64,000 bases of DNA from Apostichopus japonicus (taxonomy: Eukaryota > Echinodermata > Holothuroidea > Aspidochirotida > Stichopodidae): positions 2,453,001-2,517,000 of the forward strand of contig NC_092562.1 in the NCBI RefSeq assembly GCF_037975245.1. Reading direction: 5' to 3'. This document shows positions 28,744-35,488 of this stretch, piece by piece (the stretch's first letter is position 1; each line of letters starts with the position of its first letter). The translations under genes were made by a program, and so were the position numbers. The notes below the pieces were generated by a model. It saw only the letters and a list, made by a program, of their open reading frames with translations, was not told the DNA's origin and ran no database searches.

Positions 28744-31700
28744 CGTTTTAATGGTCGATATCGTAGTTTTCGCTGCGATGACTAACTTCCCCAACCAAGT
28801 AGGTACATATATGTGATTGCATAAGGGAGATTTGATGCTCTTTCAAACGCTCAGTGGAAGGCTTTAGCAAGTCTAAATTAAGCACCGTGAAGCTACGTCA
28901 TTTTGCTTCAATTTGGTATTCATATATTTATTGAACTGCTATTTTCTTTACTCAAGATCTGAATATTCAGGAGCCGTGAACCTGATTTAATTGTGGCATT
29001 GATTTCAATTGAAACACTCTTAACATTCTACCTTGAACAAATAGTAACAGCAAAACGAAATAAAAAGTATCAGATCTTCTTCTTGGCTAAACAACATCAC
29101 ATAATTACAAAATGATAGACCTCAAACAGAGGACGAATTAACTATCAAATTAAGCTAACGATTAGACTCGTTTTTTCGCCCTCTAAAGCAGTGGGATTTG
29201 ACCCAAAAAAAACTATAATAGTATACACTCATGTATTTTGGTCCAGCTATTGATTTACCTTTTTATTTATTAATCCGCTTTATATCCAGTTGATAACACA
29301 GCAGTCTTTACCTAATGAATATGATAACACCGCTGCAAGCGGTTACCTATCACGTCCGACGAGCCCTGTGCTGTCAAATCAAGAACTGAATTACTGGAAA
29401 ATACCATGGGAGGCAATGTTTCTTGAAAGAAATATCATAGCTGAAGGAAACTTTGGTCAGGTGCTCAAAGCCACAATCAAAAGGGATGGCGAAGCGATTG
29501 AGGCGGCTGTCAAAATTCTGAAAGGTTAGTGAAAACAAAATATCGAAATTCCGGAGCTGAACGCAACGAATAACTGGGAGAAGAGGGGGGGGGGGGGGGG
29601 AGTTCTCTTGTTCAAAGTAATGCTCCACGACACCCATTTCCGTTGGAATATTACGTTAAGCGTAACCAGTCATGAGGGAATTTAAGGGTTAAGCATTTTT
29701 CGTTTAAATTTGGGGTTATGGAGACTTTCCCTCGCAATAACCCACTCCCTTTCTTCCTTTTAAGACTGGTTGATTTTTAATGTTAAAATAGGAAATATAC
29801 CTATTATTTTAGATTATGTTATTGCTTTCGAACAGATGAAAATCAAATATCATATAGGGTAGATTGGTCATACTCTTGTATTCCTACCTGGGGTAAGACA
29901 GTAGTAAATGCAGTGACATCAGAATAACTGTATACACTGAATCGATCTTTTTCTTCTTCTTCTTTTCAATCTATACATGATTATGATATGAACTGCATAA
30001 AACATGTTCAAGTATATAATAAGTGTAAGCAATATCAATATGTTGTGGTTCTCACCGCGTACTGTCAATACAAGCACCTAACACGTTTACCTGATTCAAA
30101 TGGTAATTTGGTATGGCATGTGATCGTACATGTGAAACGTGTAAAGAATATAACACACGTCACTGTCAGGCCTTCAAGAAATCATTGTCAGGCCTTAAAG
30201 AAATATAACACACGTCACTATCAGGCTTTAGAGAATTATAACACACATCACTGTCAGAACTTAAAGAAATATAACACACGTCACTGTCAAGCCTTAGAGA
30301 AATATTGCTCACATCACTGTCAGAACTTAAAGAAATATAACACACGTCACTGTCAGGCTTTAAAGAAATATAACACACGTCACTATCAGGTTTTAGAGAA
30401 TTATAACACACATCACTGTCAGGCCTTAAAGAAATATAACACACGTCACTGTTAGGCCTTAAAGAAATATAACACAAGTCACTGTCAGGCTTTAAAGAAA
30501 TATAACACACGTCACTGTCAGGCCTTAAAGAAATATAACACGCATCAATGTCAGGTCTTAAAGAAATATAACACACGTCACTGTCAGGCCTTAAAGAAAT
30601 ATAACACACATCACTGTCAGGCTTTAGATATATATAATACACATCACTGTAAGGCCTTAAAGAAATATAACACACATCACTGTCAAGCCTTAAATAAATA
30701 TAACACATATCACTTTAATGCCTTGAGAAACTGGTGGCGCTATATCTTGATATTTATCAGCTTTCTTTGTAATTAAAGTAATGTCAGGGGCGGACAGGGA
30801 CGTTAAGTACTGCCTGCTGAACGCCATTCAGCCGGCGGCGCTGAGAAATTGAAACAATTGTCGCGTTGGCGCCTCGGATAAAACGTGCGGCTTTTGAAAC
30901 CAAGAGGAAATCTTTCCACTGTCGGTGCCTCGGTCTTAGCTGCACGCTGTTTCAAAGCCTAAACCGGTAGCTAGGCCAGCCCCCAGGGCCCACCCCTCTC
31001 CATCTTTCTCTCCATCTATCTATCTCTTAATCTCTCTCTCCACCTCAATATGTCGTATTTGAAGACATAACTGAGTAGGACAACATATGAATAAACATTA
31101 CTTCGCACGTAAATGTCTCAACGGTTACAATAACAAGAATCCGAGTACCATACTCTACTTCATGGAGACATAATCATTGAGACAACTTGAATGGAAACTG
31201 TTTTCTTCTTACCCCTAGGAGGATGCAGCGACGCAGATCGTAAGGACTTCATCGGTGAAGTAGAAATCATGTGTAAAGTTGGCAATCACCCCAACATTGT
31301 CAACTTGATAGGTGCCTGTGAAAGCAAAGGTAGGCCTTCATGCCAAACTATCGGGAACACTGTTTGTTGAATGGTGTAATCAGTATCTTTATAGGGATGA
31401 TACAGTTCAGCCTGCTATAGAAGAAAATGTTATATAGAGTTGTAATTTAAAAATTAGTTATAAAACTGTCAATATTATACAGTATCATTAGAACTGCGAA
31501 AGAATATGATTTGACATACTTGTAATAAAGTGTGTACTAACCAAAGTTTGTTATTAATCCATGATTTGCTAAATGTATAGAATTTATTCTTCAGGTTTGG
31601 TTAATATGCAATAAGTCGTAAAATATATTCAAGTGATGAAACACAATGTTATTCTTACCTTAAGTTGCATTAACTAAATGAACGAGAAAGTATGTTTGAA

Positions 31701-34700
31701 AACTAAGAACATCTGTACAATATCATTATTTTACATGAAACCTCTTTTTCTTCTGTCTCCTTTTTTTCGCGTTCATAAGGAGAACTGTTTGTTGCACTTG
31801 AATTTGCTGTTCATGGTAACTTACTGACTTTACTGAGAAAGAGTCAATGCTTGGACGTAGATTCTACCTACACTAATCAATCGTTATCAAAGATGGAAGC
31901 GGAACCTCTCAGCAACATACAACTCGTTAATTTCGCTCGCGATGTGTCTCTTGGGATGAAGCATCTATCTGATAGAAGCGTAAGTACTACGACAGTGATA
32001 GTCCCATCCCTCCTCCCCTCCCACCCCCTTCCGCCCACCCCCTCACTCCCATCCTTATCACCAAGCATACAAGCACAACATTTTCTACTCGTTGTAGAAC
32101 CAGGCGCGTAGCCAGGAATTTGCCAAGGGAGGGGTGAAACTGTAGATTCAGCATTGCAAACTATCTAAGCGTAGCGCCACCATGATTGGCTGATTGGCGC
32201 GAGGCGTACAGTAAAATTTTGGCTGTAAATGCCTCCCAGATCGCTGGAAATGGCACTTCCCAGGCCTTGTAAGTTGCATCTTAGCATTTTCTCTTATAAA
32301 AATACTAGCGATATCATAAAAACATTAAAACAAATATTAAAAAATATGCTCAAGTGGGGGGGGGGGGCGACTGCCACCTTCGCCCCCCCCCCCTTGGCTA
32401 CGCGCCTGTGTAGAACCTAATTAACCCTGTAAGTGAAAGATCAGTTGATAGAGCATAGAACGTGATTCATATTCCGCTACAACAACAAGGAAATTTCGAG
32501 ATTTTTTAGTTTACAAATCATATTTATAACTCGCCCAAATGGTTTCCAGGGAATGGGTGCAGTTGCATGCATATAACTCGAAGTATCAATATTGCATACA
32601 TATAATGCCTTTTAACAACAATGTTAGTATAGAACAATGATATCCATCTCCCCATGCCCCAACCCGTCCAACCCCGCCCACACCAACACCACCATATTCA
32701 TAAACACAAAATGTTAATGTTGATGTACAACGGAAATATACTTACACATGCATGCTTTGTAAATAGGTAACCATGTAATGACTAGAAGCACGATAATAAA
32801 CTTAAAATAAAAATATACAACGATAAGGTGACCTTAACATCAGTAAAACAGTGCCTCTAAAGGAATTCTTGTTTATTACAAGGTAAATCATCTTTTATTC
32901 ATTATTTTTCTTCACAATTTCTATTTTAAAAGGCTCTATGTTTCTTTTCTTCTATTTATTCACTTACAGATTGTTCATCGAGATCTGGCTGCCAGAAATA
33001 TCTTAGTCTGTGATAATATGGTTTGTAAAGTGGCTGACTTTGGTCTCTCCAGAAGTGATGAAGTATACGTTAAAATGACTGCAGTAAGTTCAAATATGTT
33101 TCAAGGCCTTGTCTAGGCTAAGCCAGTATCTAGGTTCAGTATTCATCATAACTTTATAACTAAATAACTAACTTGTAGTTTCAGTGCGAGCAATGTTACT
33201 AGCTATCAGATATATCGCGTTCGTCCATAATATTCAGTTGACTTACACGCTTCGTTTGGAAGAGCGAGAGTTCACTCTAATGAGAGTGTCCACAGACACC
33301 CGATACTCGTAGCTAGTACAGTAACTACTGTTCATGTTCCACAACCGTGAATCAGTAACTGCTGCGATGTGTTCGTAGCACGGTAACATGTGTCTTTGGT
33401 GTCTTTCTCGATCTGCATAATCCCAAGTTCACCTAATTATGCTCCGAATTATTGTTATATAAAACGTTTTTGGATATGGGTTGAATATACTGCTAAATAC
33501 CAAACGGTGGCTTTCATGATATTGGTCCCAAGTAACTTAACAATACCTGAAAATGCTATGGTTGCACTTCCCCTCCTTAACTCCCTCACTCCTTCCCTCT
33601 CTTGAAGCCCGCCCCCCCCCCCCATTTTACAATGTACACCCATCAGAAATATATATTCTTGTGTCATGTTGTTTTCATTACAGGGTCGATTGCCTGTGCG
33701 ATGGATGGCTATTGAATCTCTCAACTACAATGTCTATACCTCTAAAAGTGACGTGTAAGAATGTTATAAATACATAAGAAATATTATATTGTAAAATGTA
33801 TACATTTCCTGATTAAATTAAAATAAGGGAGTAATCTAAAGTCGTTTCAAATAGTTATTCACACTTCAATTTGATCTATATCTCACTTTGATGGGGTAAA
33901 TACAATAGAAGAACCTGCACTAGTTTTCACTTGCAATACTTTCTTTATAGTTGGTGTGAGTGTGATTCGTGTTTTAAAGGAATTAATACTTTATGTTTTG
34001 TTTTTATGTTTTTCTTTTTGATTTTGTTTGTAGGTGGTCCTTTGGAATATTACTTTGGGAAATAGTTACTTACGGTGAGTAGAAATGTGCTTTATTTTCG
34101 ACCTTGTGTCGATCGACTTAGCACAATCGTTATGTACTTAACTTTCACATTGTTTGCAGTTTTATATTTGCGTGTAATACCACCCTATAGATGGGACTGA
34201 AAACATTTCCTAACAAGTCCCATTTATGAAGGTCATCAAAAATAATCCAAAATGTAGGCAAAAATTAAATCTTTTTGACCATTTTGAGACATCATATATT
34301 ACAAATCTTGTAGAGATGGTCATAACATTCCTCTGCAATGAAGTTATTTTAACTTAAAAAAAGGAAAAATACTATTCAATACAAGTCTATTTATATCTAT
34401 CAGGAGGGACACCATACCCGGGACTCTCGTCTGCTGAGTTGTATGAAAAGCTTCCCCTTGGATACCGAATGGATAAACCGTTGGGCTGTGACGATGAAAT
34501 GTGAGTAATCAGTTCATTGAAATACGCAATTCCTTAAAGAGGCCTAATGTTGGTTGTATACATGTCTCAATCATATCAATTAAATAGAAATAGTGATGAA
34601 ACAACCGTATAGGCGTATCATGTGATAATATAACATGCCTAATACTCATCCAACTATGTATGGTGATATTGTTGAATAGTGAAACGGATCCACGTGCCCA

Positions 34701-35488
34701 ACACGTGCACATATTGATGTTTCGTCGTCTCCCACAGGTACAATATCATGCGCCATTGCTGGCGTGATCGACCTCACGATAGGCCTACATTTGAACAGCT
34801 CTTCATCGCATTGTCAAAAATGGCTAAATCTGATCAGGTACGTTAATATTCTCCATTTTGGTTTGAATGGTAAGTCATGGGATCGCACCTCCAGTAAAGG
34901 TTCAAGGTTGAGTTGTCGAAGTAAGTGACTCGAAAACGAAGACGTTTATTGTTTTGTTTTTTTCACGAAAGGTAGTGATTCTTTAAATGTATTTTCAAAA
35001 CATTGAAGTGCCGTTGGGACTATATGGTTTATAGGCTTCGAGGTTTCGTAATATGGCCTTGAGAAATTAGAGAGGAAGTTTGTAAAATACAAATTGGGTC
35101 AAGATAAGAGCTTGTGGTTCTAAAACTGATAGCAACGAATATTAAGTGTGTTTATGTTTGTTATTGTATTTTTTTGGGGGGGGGGGGGAATAGTCACCTA
35201 GAATTCCAGTGTTAATAGAAGAGTTCTGAAACTTTGAAAAGTATATAACTTTAGCCTAGGAATTCTAAATTGTAATAAATATGTACATTGATATATGAAT
35301 CCGTGAATAACACAGTTTGGAGAAAAAAAATAATTAAAATTTGTCTTCTTTAACAGAACTATGAAAATCAAAGTGGTGTTAAAGGAGCGGAAGGTGGCGC
35401 CCCACCTAACTTTTCAACTACGACAGAATTCAAATTTCCAAGTATTAGTTCAGACGAGGAGATCAAACCAGGGGCGTCAGCGGTTTGA
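2470..35488 (+). CDS. Tie/Tek-like receptor tyrosine kinase, 25 exons, complete
   Basis: Joined exons give 1371 codons and a stop: 2470-2521, 3749-4036, 7800-8060, 10164-10298, 10980-11117, 13369-13497, 13696-13814, 16999-17173, 18770-19054, 19495-19803, 20110-20186, 20425-20641, 22798-23091, 25483-25779, 26356-26427, 28226-28392, 29290-29524, 31219-31329, 31780-31979, 32970-33083, 33684-33754, 34034-34074, 34404-34500, 34738-34837, 35357-35488. All introns are GT-AG and all phases match. Domain order is signal peptide, two Ig, three EGF, two Ig, four FN3, one membrane helix and a cytoplasmic tyrosine kinase. The Ig-Ig-EGF3-Ig-FN3 order and the kinase motifs ([28 protein letters not shown]) are typical of the vertebrate Tie1/Tie2 angiopoietin receptors. 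By family knowledge it should be a plasma-membrane receptor that autophosphorylates on tyrosine. The ligand cannot be inferred. The ectodomain has one Ig and one FN3 more than vertebrate Tie. The start was chosen because this ATG opens a signal peptide and splices in frame. Confidence 0.9.
2522..3748 (+). repeat. Intron 1 with a duplicated ~280-bp segment
   Basis: About 2935-3212 and 3347-3625 are diverged direct copies, offset by roughly 410 bp. Shared words in the same order include the stretches around accttttc, caacaagtca, cattttgaga, gaagtaaaa, ttctactgg, ttatattcga and caatcgagaaaaagt. The rest of the intron shows nothing recognisable. Confidence 0.75.
3749..4036 (+). CDS. Tie-like exon 2: Ig-like domain 1
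   Basis: Residues about 18-114. The frame has two Ig-type cysteines ([11 protein letters not shown] and [11 protein letters not shown]) and an intervening tryptophan (IVATWDD). The Y-x-x-x-Y-C motif is typical of an Ig F strand. Acceptor is ATCCACAG, donor GTATGT, phase 1 on both sides. This is the position of Ig1 in vertebrate Tie, which contributes to ligand binding there. Confidence 0.85.
4037..7799. other. Intron 2, mostly featureless
   Basis: The intron contains the foldback element at 5278-5458 (listed separately), a short TA microsatellite near 6567 and a duplicated G-rich motif near 7000-7025. No coding exon could be fitted between the flanking phase-1 junctions, and the short ORFs look random. 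Confidence 0.6.
5278..5458. mobile_element. Foldback (MITE-like) palindrome
   Basis: The left arm starts CAGTCACGTCTTACTGGG and the right arm ends CCCAGTAAAACGTGACTG. The arms (about 5278-5340 and 5391-5458) match with few mismatches after reverse complementing. The pairing continues inward through TTTGTTTGTAT and ATACAAACAAA, leaving a loop of about 13 nt. The whole element is a near-complete hairpin, as in foldback elements and MITEs. I could not identify a clear target-site duplication or superfamily. Confidence 0.75.
7800..8060 (+). CDS. Tie-like exon 3: Ig-like domain 2
   Basis: Residues about 114-200. The tryptophan (EVTWKKDG) and the D-A-G-I-Y-Y motif ([10 protein letters not shown]) are Ig hallmarks. 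The cysteine normally after the Y-x-Y motif is replaced (YYAHF), and no cysteine is seen in the B strand (VVIEMAF), so the domain probably lacks the canonical disulfide. Acceptor TTTGTAG, donor GTGAGC, phase 1-1. Confidence 0.85.
8590..10135. repeat. Minisatellite of ACTGCACTGAACTGCACCCCATA type
   Basis: About 1.5 kb of imperfect tandem repeats built from CACTGAACTGCA, CCCCATAGCACT and ACTACACTGAACT words, with units of roughly 20-40 bp. Two poly-C interruptions lie near 9793 and 9963. It fills most of intron 3 and ends just before the EGF1 acceptor. Minus-strand ORFs rich in Cys, Val, Gln and Trp are by-products of the repeat. Confidence 0.95.
10164..10298 (+). CDS. Tie-like exon 4: EGF-like module 1
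   Basis: Residues about 201-245. The frame starts [12 protein letters not shown] and continues with the laminin/MEGF-type spacing [12 protein letters not shown] then [14 protein letters not shown], eight cysteines in all. It is a single symmetric phase 1-1 exon of 135 nt. The acceptor lies right after the minisatellite and a T-rich tract. Confidence 0.9.
10299..10979. other. Intron 4, no feature seen
   Basis: AT-rich intron between the EGF1 and EGF2 exons. No repeat, RNA gene or extra exon was recognised. Confidence 0.6.
10980..11117 (+). CDS. Tie-like exon 5: EGF-like module 2
   Basis: Residues about 246-291. The frame is [20 protein letters not shown] followed by [20 protein letters not shown]. 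It is eight-cysteine EGF/laminin-like, encoded by one phase 1-1 exon of 138 nt. Acceptor ATATTTCAG, donor GTAAGT. Confidence 0.9.
11118..13368. other. Intron 5 with a perfect 35-bp palindrome
   Basis: At 12174-12208, CACATAATCTAACATAT and its exact reverse complement flank a single G. The rest is AT-rich with a (CAA)n run near 11322. No coding exon was found that would fit the phase 1-1 frame. Confidence 0.7.
13369..13497 (+). CDS. Tie-like exon 6: EGF-like module 3
   Basis: Residues about 292-334. The frame is [20 protein letters not shown] then [18 protein letters not shown]. Cysteine and glycine spacing match the two preceding modules. The exon is phase 1-1 and 129 nt. Three consecutive EGF modules between Ig domains are diagnostic of the Tie family. 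Confidence 0.9.
13696..13814 (+). CDS. Tie-like exon 7: first half of Ig-like domain 3
   Basis: Residues about 335-374. The frame is [18 protein letters not shown] then [19 protein letters not shown]. It contains the B-strand cysteine. It begins in phase 1 and ends in phase 0 at GTTAGC, so this Ig domain is split by an intron, unlike exons 2 and 3. Confidence 0.8.
13815..16998. other. Intron 7, 3.2 kb, no feature recognised
   Basis: The intron that splits Ig3. A 16-bp direct repeat (AATTTAGTTCAAACGG) occurs near 15459 and 15688. The longer ORFs, up to 115 codons near 14600, have no recognisable domain and no repeat structure. I regard them as chance. Confidence 0.55.
16999..17173 (+). CDS. 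Tie-like exon 8: second half of Ig-like domain 3
   Basis: Residues about 375-432. The frame starts [17 protein letters not shown] and includes [20 protein letters not shown], the F-strand cysteine and flanking strands of an Ig fold. Acceptor is TTAAAG (phase 0), donor GTGAGT (phase 1). Two potential N-glycosylation sites are visible. Confidence 0.85.
18170..18550 (+). mobile_element. tRNA-derived SINE
   Basis: The head resembles a tRNA, closest by eye to a tRNA-Ser with TGA anticodon (GTGGACTTGAGATCT). It has a box A-like TGGTCAAGTGG near 18180 and a box B GGTTCGAGTCC at 18224-18234. It is followed by the tRNA-unrelated body (GGGCAAGGCACTTTATC, GGTGCACTGTGGTGCCCC) and an A-rich AACATAACATAAC tail. 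This is the layout of a Pol III-transcribed SINE. A diverged body fragment lies at 62590-62740. Element boundaries are approximate, because I found no clear target duplication. Confidence 0.85.
18770..19054 (+). CDS. Tie-like exon 9: Ig-like domain 4
   Basis: Residues about 433-527. It has a B-strand cysteine (SMECRVDTT) and the canonical F-strand motif [16 protein letters not shown]. Single phase 1-1 exon. Vertebrate Tie receptors have one Ig at this position after the EGF modules. Here there are two, this one and exons 7-8. Confidence 0.88.
19495..19803 (+). CDS. Tie-like exon 10: fibronectin type III domain 1
   Basis: Residues about 528-630. The frame starts [20 protein letters not shown]. 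It includes [12 protein letters not shown] and [20 protein letters not shown], the FN3 E-F strand signature (L-x-x-L-x-x-x-T-x-Y-x-V). Phase 1-1. The conserved B-strand tryptophan is not evident, so this is a diverged FN3. Confidence 0.85.
20110..20186 (+). CDS. Tie-like exon 11: first part of FN3 domain 2
   Basis: Residues about 631-656. The frame is [18 protein letters not shown] then TSLRLEWK. The B-strand L-x-W motif of FN3 is present. Donor GTAAAA in phase 0, so FN3-2 is split by a 238-bp intron. Confidence 0.82.
20425..20641 (+). CDS. Tie-like exon 12: second part of FN3 domain 2
   Basis: Residues about 657-728. It contains INIYYRTVD and [20 protein letters not shown], the C and E-F strands of FN3. 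Acceptor CCACTCAG joins in phase 0 to exon 11; donor GTATGT is phase 1. Confidence 0.85.
20642..22797. other. Intron 12 with a three-copy tandem repeat
   Basis: About 21606-21798 holds three tandem copies (period about 70 bp) with core AATCTTGGCTACATGTAGTA; the third copy is diverged and truncated. Near 22480-22620 is an ACTCGAGTAC-rich segment with several imperfect inverted repeats, possibly a decayed DNA transposon. The intron ends in a TATATA run followed by a T tract at the acceptor. Confidence 0.7.
22798..23091 (+). CDS. Tie-like exon 13: FN3 domain 3
   Basis: Residues about 729-826. The frame starts [19 protein letters not shown]. It has the FN3 motif [19 protein letters not shown] and the L-x-x-x-T-x-Y signature ([14 protein letters not shown]). 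Single phase 1-1 exon. Confidence 0.9.
23105..24095. repeat. AGTAC/AGTAT minisatellite, about 1 kb
   Basis: A degenerate 5-bp-based array of AGTAC, AGTAT and AGTTC words directly follows the FN3-3 exon. Local higher-order units are seen, for example near 23360-23440 and 23930-24060. The Tyr-rich minus-strand ORF at its left end is a repeat artefact. A short array of the same words recurs at 54775-55025. Confidence 0.95.
24346..25109. mobile_element. Non-autonomous hAT-like element, 764 bp
   Basis: The left end is CAGTGGCATCGCCA and the reverse complement of the right end is TAGTGGCGTCACCA. An identical 8-bp CGTTCTCA lies immediately outside both ends (24338-24345 and 25110-25117). An 8-bp duplication and CA-type ends are hallmarks of hAT transposons. 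The interior is G/C-homopolymer rich and shows no transposase. Confidence 0.82.
25483..25779 (+). CDS. Tie-like exon 14: FN3 domain 4
   Basis: Residues about 827-925. The frame starts [18 protein letters not shown]. It carries [10 protein letters not shown] and [20 protein letters not shown], the typical FN3 F strand ending before [11 protein letters not shown]. Phase 1-1. This is the membrane-proximal FN3, one more than vertebrate Tie. Confidence 0.9.
26107..26170. repeat. (TA)n microsatellite
   Basis: About 30 uninterrupted TA units in intron 14, followed by a short GT-rich run. Confidence 0.97.
26356..26427 (+). CDS. Tie-like exon 15: extracellular juxtamembrane linker
   Basis: Residues about 926-949. 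A small 72-nt phase 1-1 exon encodes a Gly/Ser/Asp-rich linker ([20 protein letters not shown] then ESST). It sits between the last FN3 and the membrane helix. Being symmetric, it could be skipped without a frameshift. Confidence 0.78.
26990..27930. repeat. TTACTC-type simple-sequence array, about 0.9 kb
   Basis: Interlocked hexamer and trimer repeats: CACTGT at both ends, ATTACT, and a long central (TTACTC)n with TTACAC variants. Thr-Leu-rich and Val-Arg-rich ORFs on either strand come from this array and are not genes. A poly-C run follows near 28125. Confidence 0.95.
28226..28392 (+). CDS. Tie-like exon 16: transmembrane helix and basic stop-transfer
   Basis: Residues about 950-1005. The frame reads [20 protein letters not shown] then [20 protein letters not shown], a single hydrophobic helix followed by a basic cluster, as in a type I receptor. 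It begins in phase 1 at a weak acceptor (TTGGGCAAG) and ends in phase 0 at GTAAAC. Confidence 0.87.
28620..28741. repeat. (AT)n microsatellite
   Basis: Two long AT runs separated by a short interrupted segment in intron 16. Confidence 0.97.
29290..29524 (+). CDS. Tie-like exon 17: juxtamembrane region and kinase P-loop
   Basis: Residues about 1006-1083. It contains a Tyr-Asp-Asn-Thr motif (Y1016), then the kinase N-lobe with glycine-rich loop [15 protein letters not shown] and the ATP-anchoring lysine K1080 in AAVKILK. The first glycine of the usual G-x-G-x-x-G is alanine (A1056). GNFGQVLKA is typical of Tie kinases. Phase 0 in, phase 1 out. Confidence 0.92.
30140..30722. repeat. 33-bp tandem repeat array, about 17 copies
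   Basis: The unit begins ATAACACACGTCACTGTCAG and continues GCCTTAAAGAAAT. Because 33 is a multiple of three, both strands stay open: a + strand 11-residue repeat ([11 protein letters not shown]) and a - strand 11-residue repeat ([11 protein letters not shown]). These lie in intron 17 of the kinase gene and are not believed to be translated. Copies diverge toward the right end. Confidence 0.93.
31219..31329 (+). CDS. Tie-like exon 18: kinase alpha-C helix
   Basis: Residues about 1084-1120. It contains [13 protein letters not shown], where E1097 is the salt-bridge glutamate, and [13 protein letters not shown], a segment highly conserved in the Tie/FGFR/PDGFR branch. Phase 1-1. Confidence 0.92.
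31780..31979 (+). CDS. Tie-like exon 19: kinase hinge, insert and alpha-E helix
   Basis: Residues about 1121-1187. The hinge ([20 protein letters not shown]) is followed by a short kinase insert and [18 protein letters not shown], which leads into the catalytic loop. The order matches Tie2, including the insert position. Acceptor CATAAG, donor GTAAGT in phase 0. Confidence 0.9.
32101..32408. mobile_element. hAT-like MITE, 308 bp
   Basis: Terminal inverted repeats are CAGGCGCGTAGCCAGG at the left and CAGGCGCGTAGCCAAGG at the right (reverse complement). A perfect 8-bp target duplication, TGTAGAAC, lies at 32093-32100 and 32409-32416. Both features fit a non-autonomous hAT element. It lies in intron 19 of the kinase gene and has poly-G and poly-C tracts near its right end. 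Confidence 0.9.
32970..33083 (+). CDS. Tie-like exon 20: catalytic loop and DFG
   Basis: Residues about 1188-1225. The frame is [16 protein letters not shown] then [19 protein letters not shown]. Catalytic D1192, N1197 and metal-binding D1210 are intact. The activation-loop tyrosine is Y1220. HRDLAARN is the tyrosine-kinase form. Phase 0-0. Confidence 0.95.
33684..33754 (+). CDS. Tie-like exon 21: activation segment P+1 loop
   Basis: Residues about 1226-1249. It encodes [20 protein letters not shown], nearly the same as in vertebrate Tie kinases, ending KSDV across the next junction. Phase 0 in, phase 2 out. Confidence 0.93.
34034..34074 (+). CDS. Tie-like exon 22: kinase alpha-F helix
   Basis: A 41-nt exon encoding the tail of [17 protein letters not shown], the alpha-F anchor of the C-lobe. 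Acceptor TTTGTAG, donor GTGAGT. It is too short to see without splicing logic, but it restores the frame exactly. Confidence 0.92.
34404..34500 (+). CDS. Tie-like exon 23: kinase C-lobe
   Basis: Residues about 1263-1295. The frame reads [20 protein letters not shown] then [12 protein letters not shown], the alpha-F to alpha-G region typical of Tie/FGFR-type kinases. Phase 1 in, phase 2 out. Confidence 0.93.
34738..34837 (+). CDS. Tie-like exon 24: kinase alpha-H and alpha-I
   Basis: Residues about 1295-1328. It contains [20 protein letters not shown], the conserved C-W-x(6)-R-P-x-F block, then the last kinase helix. Phase 2 in, phase 0 out. Confidence 0.93.
35357..35488 (+). CDS. Tie-like exon 25: C-terminal tail and stop
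   Basis: Residues 1329-1371, then TGA at 35486-35488. The tail begins NYENQSG. Y1330 with Asn at +2 is a Grb2-type SH2 docking motif, at the same place as the YVNT tyrosine of vertebrate Tie2. The rest is low complexity. Confidence 0.9.
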   Translation, partial: NYENQSGVKGAEGGAPPNFSTTTEFKFPSISSDEEIKPGASAV

